Below, piece by piece: positions 59,461 to 64,000 of a stretch of 64,000 bases of DNA. This DNA comes from DATKUC01 sp964553615 (GTDB lineage: Bacteria > Spirochaetota > Spirochaetia > DSM-27196 > DATKUC01). The DNA lies in NCBI GenBank assembly GCA_964553615.1, contig CAZKMA010000005.1, forward strand, positions 43,363-107,362. Direction: 5' to 3'. The notes under the pieces were generated by a model. The model did no database searches, was not told the origin of the DNA, and worked only from the letters and a program-made list of their open reading frames with translations. Positions within the stretch are counted from its first letter, which is position 1, and every line of letters starts with the position of its first letter. The translations under genes were made by a program, and so were the position numbers.

Positions 59461-59519
59461 TCGCGGGATTGACCAGGAGGGCGCGCATTTCTATCATTTA
59501 CCGTGAAAGTACAGGAGCA

Positions 59520-60101
59520 ATGGACGTCATGGAATCCCCACGCGAACTTGAGACGAAAAAAGAGAGCTGCTTTCAGCTTGCCGCCGCTGCCTTCTCGGAA
59601 AACCACCTGGATCTGGACGGGTATGAGACACTGGCAGAAGAGATTGCGAATGCCGCAGATATAGCGAGTCTGGAGGTTATCGAGGGCTCGCTCCCGAAGC
59701 CGCAATACCGGTCGACAGAAACCCAGCTGGTAGTTGGCGATAAGGGCAAGATAAAAAAGACCGGGAAATGGATCGATTCCGAACGCATAATAGTCCGCGG
59801 GAACATGTCAACGATTACGCTCGACTTCACCGAGTACGCCGGCGAATCAGACCTCCGAGTGGAGATTGAACTGGACTGCAGGATGTCGGAGGTGCGCATA
59901 GTCGTGCCAAGAAATATTGATGTTATTGAGCGGCTCTCATCAAATTCAATGAGTGTCTTTCGTGATCGGCGGAGGCATATTCCATCGAATAATGCGATTG
60001 TGGTCTCAGGTGATCTTTCAATGAGCAAAGTCAAAGTAAAACGAAAGAACGTGTGGTTGCTCTCCGAACGTCCTGCCCGGCGGGCTCGCCGTTTGCGCTG
60101 A
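59520..60101 (+). CDS. LiaF-like cell-envelope stress protein without membrane helices
   Basis: 193 residues from ATG 59520 with AGGAG just before it; ATG 59529 is another choice. The N-terminal part resembles the DUF1707-type helical module (QLAAAAFSENHLDLDGYETLAEE), and the C-terminal part the LiaF/DUF2154 beta-helix: NMSTITLDFTEYAGESDLRV, MSEVRIVVPRNIDVIERLSS, NNAIVVSGDLSMSKVKV. LiaF proteins normally have N-terminal membrane helices, which are absent here. It may sense or shield the envelope or regulate a kinase; no partner is adjacent. Confidence 0.7.
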   Translation: MDVMESPRELETKKESCFQLAAAAFSENHLDLDGYETLAEEIANAADIASLEVIEGSLPKPQYRSTETQLVVGDKGKIKKTGKWIDSERIIVRGNMSTITLDFTEYAGESDLRVEIELDCRMSEVRIVVPRNIDVIERLSSNSMSVFRDRRRHIPSNNAIVVSGDLSMSKVKVKRKNVWLLSERPARRARRLR

Positions 60102-60171
60102 CAGACTTCCCGGCCGGCCCCGCGCCGCGCCCATCGCAACTTTTAATTACTTTCGTGCCTGGGGGTGGAGA

Positions 60172-60486
60172 ATGGAAGGGAAGAAGCGTAAGTATTTGAC
60201 TGTCGATGAATATATCGAGTCGTTTCCTGAGCATGTACGGGAGAGGATCAGCTATCAAATGCCCACCTTTTACCTCAACGGCAATCTTGTGCACTTTGCA
60301 GCGTATTCACAGCACATCGGATTCTATCCTACGCCGGGCGGAATTACGAGTTTTGAGAACGAACTGCAACCGTACCGGATATCCAAAGGGACAGCACGGT
60401 TTCCGCTTGATCGCCCGCTGCCTCTCGATCTCATCCGAAAGATCGTGGAATTCCGCATTCGAGAGAGCTCAGGGAAGAAGGGATAG
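60172..60486 (+). CDS. DUF1801 family protein (YdhG/Fra-like)
   Basis: 104 residues. The family pattern is clear: TVDEYIESFPEHVRERISYQ, MPTFYLNGNLVHFAAYSQHI, GFYPTPGGITSFENEL, KGTARFPLDRPLPLDLI. A bacterial relative, YdhG/Fra of Bacillus, is an iron chaperone-like protein. GGAGA precedes the ATG. No link to neighbours is seen. Confidence 0.87.
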   Translation: MEGKKRKYLTVDEYIESFPEHVRERISYQMPTFYLNGNLVHFAAYSQHIGFYPTPGGITSFENELQPYRISKGTARFPLDRPLPLDLIRKIVEFRIRESSGKKG

Positions 60487-60536
60487 CGGGTCCAGTCCCC
60501 GAACCCGTTTGCGGTCGACTTCATTCACACAGGTGC

Positions 60537-61682
60537 CTAATAACGCGGCATTGTCGGGTCAATACGCTCGGCCCACGCGTCTATTCCGCCGGAAAGATTG
60601 CGCACGCGGCGAAAACCGGCGGTGCGAAGGAACTCTACCGCCCGTGCACTGCGGACGCCGCTCTTGCAGTAGGCGACTATATGGCGGGCGGAGTCCAGTT
60701 CGTGCACGCGCTCTGGAAGATCGCCGATGGGAATAATGGACCCCGGCAGTCGACAGATCTCCCGTTCGTGCGGCTCGCGCACATCGAGCAGGAACACATC
60801 TTCACCTCGGTCGAGCATTGCGTGAAGCTCCTCGGGTGCTATCTCCGGTACGGCGATGGCGTCCCGGGGCGCGCTCTCCTCGCCGCGTACGCCGCAGAAC
60901 TGCTCGTAGTCGATCAACTCCTGTACCGTCGGATTCACACCGCACACCGGGCATTCGGGGTCCCTGTGCAGCGCAAGCTCCCGAAAACGCATGGTAAGCG
61001 CATCCACCAGAAGAAGCCGTCCCGCAAGCGTTTCGCCTGAGCCGAGAATCAGCTTGATTACTTCGGTGGCCTGGATAACGCCAAGAAGCCCCGGCAGAAC
61101 GCCGAGCACGCCACCCTCCGCACAGGATGGCACCATGCCTGGGGGCGGCGGCTCTGGATAGAGACAGCGATAGCAGGGACCGTCTTTCGTAGCGAAAACC
61201 GAAGCCTGTCCCTCGAACCGAAAGACAGATGCGTAGACGTAGGGAATACCGCTCAATACGCAGGCATCGTTTACCAGGTATCGGGTGGCAAAGTTATCGG
61301 TGCCGTCTGCAACAAGATCGAAGTCATGAAAGATCTCGAGCGCGTTGTCGCTGTTAAGCGAGGTGTTGAATTGTTTCACCTCGACATTCGGGTTTATTGC
61401 ACGGACCTTCTCGAAGGCAGATTCGACCTTCGATCGGCCTACATCCGCGGTGGTATGGATGACCTGGCGTTGAAGATTGGTTGAATCCACCCGGTCGAAG
61501 TCGACGATCCCGAGCGTTCCTATGCCGGCCGCGGCAAGGTAGAGTGCAATGGGGGATCCGAGCCCGCCTGCACCGACGCACAGAACCCGTGCCGCTTTGA
61601 GCTTCTTCTGTCCGGCAAGAGCAACCTCCGGCATTATGAGGTGACGGGAATAGCGCAGTATCTCCTCGTTCGAAAGGTTCAC
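60537..61682 (-). CDS. moeB: MoeB/ThiF-type adenylyltransferase with C-terminal rhodanese domain
   Basis: 381 residues from GTG 61682; the longer frame to 61910 overlaps the MoaD-like gene. Adenylation domain: YSRHLIMPEVALAGQKKL, nucleotide loop VLCVGAGGLGSPIALYLAAA (about 34-53), DNFATRYLVNDAC, and zinc cysteines CYRCLYPE and CPVCG. The rhodanese domain (about 280-381) has VAYCKSGVRSARA with the active-site Cys. Such fusions (MOCS3/UBA4-like) charge and thiolate a MoaD/ThiS-like carrier; the gene for one ends five bases upstream. Confidence 0.92.
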   Translation of the reverse strand: MNLSNEEILRYSRHLIMPEVALAGQKKLKAARVLCVGAGGLGSPIALYLAAAGIGTLGIVDFDRVDSTNLQRQVIHTTADVGRSKVESAFEKVRAINPNVEVKQFNTSLNSDNALEIFHDFDLVADGTDNFATRYLVNDACVLSGIPYVYASVFRFEGQASVFATKDGPCYRCLYPEPPPPGMVPSCAEGGVLGVLPGLLGVIQATEVIKLILGSGETLAGRLLLVDALTMRFRELALHRDPECPVCGVNPTVQELIDYEQFCGVRGEESAPRDAIAVPEIAPEELHAMLDRGEDVFLLDVREPHEREICRLPGSIIPIGDLPERVHELDSARHIVAYCKSGVRSARAVEFLRTAGFRRVRNLSGGIDAWAERIDPTMPRY

Positions 61683-61686
61683 CGGT

Positions 61687-61983
61687 TCATCCCCCCGCAA
61701 TGGCGCCCACAACGAGAAACGGTTCGTTCCCGGCCGCAACCGGCTCCGGCAGCGCCACATCAGGAGACTCGAGGGAGAAGTCCTCGCCGCAGGCAAAGAA
61801 ACGGATGAAAGGTCTGCGCTTGTGTGTTTCATGGTCCCGGATCGTGCCCGCAAGTACCGGATAATTCGCTTCGAGCTCGTCGAGAACCGTACGCAGCGTA
61901 ACGGTGCCATTCACTTTGAGCGCTATCTCTCCCCGGACGCGCGCAAGCGTCCGCAGGTGCGCAGGAAGCACAACCCGGATCAT
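61687..61983 (-). CDS. MoaD/ThiS-like sulfur carrier protein
   Basis: 98 residues from ATG 61983, overlapping the BNR-protein TGA (ATGA). It is a ubiquitin-like beta-grasp protein: MIRVVLPAHLRTLARVRGEI, TVLDELEANYPVLAGTIRD and the C-terminal VVGAIAGG, whose last two glycines are the adenylation and thiocarboxylate site. The length slightly exceeds MoaD because of an insert (KRRPFIRFFACGEDFSLES). It should be charged by the adjacent MoeB-rhodanese protein. Whether it serves molybdopterin, thiamine, cysteine or tRNA thiolation is not shown. Confidence 0.88.
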   Translation of the reverse strand: MIRVVLPAHLRTLARVRGEIALKVNGTVTLRTVLDELEANYPVLAGTIRDHETHKRRPFIRFFACGEDFSLESPDVALPEPVAAGNEPFLVVGAIAGG

Positions 61984-63095
61984 GGCAGCGTCTGGACCTC
62001 CACCGAGAGCACCGCGGGAAGGTCGCGGACGATTGGCTTCCAGCTGTCGCCTGCATCCGCAGATGCATACACCTGTCCGCCGGTTGTGCCGAAATAGATG
62101 CCGCATTCGTCAAGCGAATCCACCGACATCGCATCGCGTAGCACATTCACGTAACAGTTCTCCTGAGGAAGTCCCTTCGTGAGCGGTTCCCAGTCGTTGC
62201 CGCCGCTGCGGCTGCGGTAGACGCGGAGCTTCCCATCGGGTGGAACGTGCTCGGAATCGCTCTTGATTGGTACCACATAGATTGTCTCAGGTTCGTGAGC
62301 GTGTATGTCGACGACAAAGCCAAAATCGCTCGGCAGGTTTCCGCTTATCTCATGCCATGAGTCGCCCGCATCATCGCTTCGCATGACGTCCCAGTGCTTC
62401 TGCATGAACAACACGCCGGGTCGCGATGGATGCATCGCAACGTGGTGCACACAGTGGCCGATCTCGGCGGTCGGATCCGGCATGAACTCGGAGACCAAAC
62501 CCTTGTTGATCGGAGTCCAGTTTTTCCCGCCATCGGTGGTCCGGAACGCTCCGGCAGCAGATATGGCAATGAAGATGCGGTCCGGATTGCTCGGATCAAG
62601 GATGATGGTGTGCAGACAGAGTCCTCCGGCGCCCGGTTGCCAGCGGGGCCCGGTACCGTGCTCACGCAGAGCCGCAAGCTCATGCCAGCTTGCCCCGCCG
62701 TCGGTTGTGCGGAAAAGCGCTGCATCTTCAACACCAGCGTAGACGGTATCGGGATCACTGAGCGAAGGCTCGAGGTGCCAGACACGCTTGAACTCCCAGG
62801 GATGTGGCGTTCCGTCGTACCACGTATGCGTTCCCGGGACGCCTGAGTAGGTGAACTTGTTGTCCTGAGGCTCCCAGGTAACCCCGCCATCATTTGACCG
62901 CTGTATGATCTGCCCAAACCAGCCGGTGGACTGCGCTGCGTAGATTCGATTCGGATCCACTGGAGATCCCTTCAAATGATAGATTTCCCACCCGCCGAAA
63001 TGGGGCCCGCTTATGTCCCACTTGTCCCGTTTCCCGTCCGACTCGAGAACAAACGCGCCCTTGTGTGTGCCGACCAGAACACGAACGCTACTCAT
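61980..63095 (-). CDS. BNR/Asp-box beta-propeller protein (sialidase-like repeats)
   Basis: 371 residues, no signal peptide. Asp-box motifs Ser/Thr-x-Asp-x-Gly-x-x-Trp recur: SNDGGVTW, TTDGGASW, TTDGGKNW, SDDAGDSW, SADAGDSW, with blades spaced about 50-60 residues, so five or more blades make a propeller. It starts MSSVRVLVGTHKGAFVLESD. Sialidase catalytic arginines are not evident. It is translationally coupled to the MoaD-like and MoeB-rhodanese genes, an arrangement seen in other bacteria. The function of the trio is unknown to me; a chaperone or substrate protein for sulfur transfer is possible. Confidence 0.85.
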   Translation of the reverse strand: MSSVRVLVGTHKGAFVLESDGKRDKWDISGPHFGGWEIYHLKGSPVDPNRIYAAQSTGWFGQIIQRSNDGGVTWEPQDNKFTYSGVPGTHTWYDGTPHPWEFKRVWHLEPSLSDPDTVYAGVEDAALFRTTDGGASWHELAALREHGTGPRWQPGAGGLCLHTIILDPSNPDRIFIAISAAGAFRTTDGGKNWTPINKGLVSEFMPDPTAEIGHCVHHVAMHPSRPGVLFMQKHWDVMRSDDAGDSWHEISGNLPSDFGFVVDIHAHEPETIYVVPIKSDSEHVPPDGKLRVYRSRSGGNDWEPLTKGLPQENCYVNVLRDAMSVDSLDECGIYFGTTGGQVYASADAGDSWKPIVRDLPAVLSVEVQTLP

Positions 63096-63196
63096 ATTTT
63101 ACCCCCGTGTGTTGCCGGAATGGTACCATAACGACAACAGAGCTGTCGGCCGTTCAGAATGAGGAGTTAATCCCAGGAGAGCGCATGCGGCCGATG

Positions 63197-63229
63197 CGTA
63201 GTACCTGACATACATGATAATGTACTACG
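63197..63229 (-). terminator. Hairpin between the O-methyltransferase and BNR genes
   Basis: CGTAGTAC (63197-63204) and GTACTACG (63222-63229) make a perfect 8-bp stem with a 17-base AT-rich loop, 53 bases past the methyltransferase stop. No T tract is seen; it may be a weak terminator or part of the downstream gene's control region. Confidence 0.35.
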
Positions 63230-63281
63230 GCTCCCGTATGGGCACAAGAGAATTATTGCGTTGCTCACATCCGCAGTCATT

Positions 63282-63947
63282 TCACGTGACAAGGGCAATG
63301 GTGAATCCGTCGTACCCCTTCATCCCCACCGTCTGTATGGCCGTAGCAACCACCCGGGGTTCCGCCGCAATCTCGTCGTGGACACGACGAACGCCCGCTA
63401 TCGAGCTGTCACTGGACTCAGAATCGATCACATTCCCATCTCGAACAACGTTATCCACAATGATGAGGCTCCCCGGCTTCGTCAACCTGAGCGCCCACCG
63501 GAAGTACTCTGCGTTGTTCACCTTGTCCGCATCGATGAATACCAGATCAAACGGAGGTCCTTCGCCCTCAGCCACTCCCGGCATCGAATCGAGGGCGGGT
63601 CCCTCGAGGATCTTCACCCTCTCAGAGAGTCCCGCACGCGTTATGTTCGCGCGGGCAACTGCCGCATGCTTTGCGTCCGCCTCCAGTGTTACAAGCAATC
63701 CGTCGGCGGGAAGTGCCCGCGCAAGCCAGATGGTGCTGTAACCGGCGAGCGTTCCCACCTCCAGTATGGAGCGGGCTCGGATTGAACGAGCGATAATATG
63801 GAGGAACTTGCCCTGATTCGGCGCGACCGAGATTGCGGGCATACCCTCTTTTTCTACCGAAGCAAGCGTCTGTTCGAGCGCTTCGTCTGCCGGTATGAAG
63901 AGGCTGTTGAAGTAATGATCCACTTCGGTCCATCGTGTGTTGTTCAT
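63282..63947 (-). CDS. Class I SAM-dependent O-methyltransferase
   Basis: 221 residues, the size of catechol/caffeoyl-CoA-type O-methyltransferases. SAM-binding motifs: SILEVGTLAGYSTIWLARAL (motif I), GLLVTLEADAKHAAVARANI (motif II, acidic Glu), FDLVFIDADKVNNAEYF (metal-binding Asp), and PGSLIIVDNVVRDGNV with Asp-Asn as the metal ligands. It likely uses Mg2+ and methylates a hydroxyl on a small phenolic or catechol-like substrate. The ATG lies 6 bases from a TATAAT box, so the message is probably leaderless. Confidence 0.92.
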   Translation of the reverse strand: MNNTRWTEVDHYFNSLFIPADEALEQTLASVEKEGMPAISVAPNQGKFLHIIARSIRARSILEVGTLAGYSTIWLARALPADGLLVTLEADAKHAAVARANITRAGLSERVKILEGPALDSMPGVAEGEGPPFDLVFIDADKVNNAEYFRWALRLTKPGSLIIVDNVVRDGNVIDSESSDSSIAGVRRVHDEIAAEPRVVATAIQTVGMKGYDGFTIALVT

Positions 63948-63953
63948 GACATG

Positions 63954-63984
63954 ATTATACCGGTTCTGTACGGCATCTGATCAA
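63954..63984 (-). promoter_or_regulatory. Promoter of the O-methyltransferase, leaderless
   Basis: On the minus strand a perfect TATAAT (63959-63954) is preceded, after 19 bp, by TTGATC. The ATG follows the -10 box by only six bases, so transcription should begin at or next to the start codon. Confidence 0.55.
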
Positions 63985-64000
63985 GGGACGCCGGCGGCAG

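Noticed and set aside
59229..59705. N-terminal extension of the 58158-59228 binding protein
   Set aside because: The frame stays open, but a strong ribosome site and a normal signal peptide start at 59228, and the extension would run through the repeat array and into the LiaF-like gene.
1..64000. CRISPR arrays, tRNA, rRNA, transposases, phage genes
   Set aside because: No regular spacer-repeat arrays, no tRNA-like TTCGAATC contexts with a fitting cloverleaf, and no transposase or phage proteins were recognised. Short tRNAs could still be missed by eye.

Overview
The window (about 55-58% G+C by eye) looks like a chromosome segment of a spirochaete. Four extracytoplasmic solute-binding proteins carry the short post-signal-peptide motif typical of Spirochaetia (ASGAKE, ANGSTE, ASGTTE, AGGQKE), and the content is dominated by ABC importers and small catabolic operons. 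No rRNA, tRNA, CRISPR array, transposase, phage gene or plasmid origin was recognised.

Layout. (1) 1-15010, a nucleobase/carbamoyl catabolic island: the end of a carbamate kinase; a tightly overlapping minus-strand operon fdrA - DUF1116 - cyclase-family hydrolase - GNAT-like - Cys-less thiolase-fold protein - DUF35 partner; divergently, a three-subunit xanthine-dehydrogenase-type molybdo-flavoprotein; and a second minus-strand operon NCS2 xanthine/uracil permease - two small membrane proteins - DUF2877. FdrA, DUF1116 and DUF2877 are the three parts of oxamate carbamoyltransferase (AllF, AllG, AllH of E. coli), and carbamate kinase would turn carbamoyl phosphate into ATP. The usual AllB/C/D enzymes are not here, and four extra genes are. 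(2) 15130-22765: RluA-type pseudouridine synthase, DUF1684, GNAT, a sugar ABC importer, and divergently anhydro-MurNAc kinase (anmK) with an epimerase-like protein. (3) 22834-33023: a minus-strand nucleoside/methylthioadenosine/SAM-by-product salvage block: BMP-type nucleoside ABC importer, adenosylhomocysteinase, MtnA, MTA/SAH deaminase, purine nucleoside phosphorylase and an alpha/beta hydrolase.

(4) 33123-42128: ABC-F ATPase, a Gfo/Idh/MocA oxidoreductase, a 914-residue protein joining a PHP-like metal-hydrolase domain to a membrane domain, a protein with two AP2-like DNA-binding repeats, a small FMN-binding-like protein, YwbE, DinB and a two-domain VOC protein. (5) 42242-49339: LacI regulator, sugar ABC importer, TIM-barrel isomerase, SDR dehydrogenase, a small zinc-ribbon-like protein and an amidohydrolase. 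(6) 49376-51634: MhqO-like VOC dioxygenase, its MarR regulator with a perfect operator, and a COG4705 membrane protein. (7) 51724-59228: an iron/phosphonate/phosphosugar-type ABC importer co-transcribed with a secreted protein, a sensor kinase, an OmpR-type regulator and a second ATPase; an array of 11-bp direct repeats lies upstream. (8) 59520-63947: LiaF-like protein, DUF1801, the conserved BNR-repeat/MoaD/MoeB-rhodanese trio and an O-methyltransferase.

The best candidate for an undescribed system is the 735-7022 operon: a carbamoyltransferase core tied by start/stop overlaps to a cyclase-type amidohydrolase and a thiolase-fold/DUF35 pair whose catalytic cysteine is missing. Its substrate cannot be read from the sequence. 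Several regulatory sites were also readable: divergent promoters sharing one palindrome (7310-7336), three LacI-type boxes, a MarR palindrome and the 11-bp repeat array.
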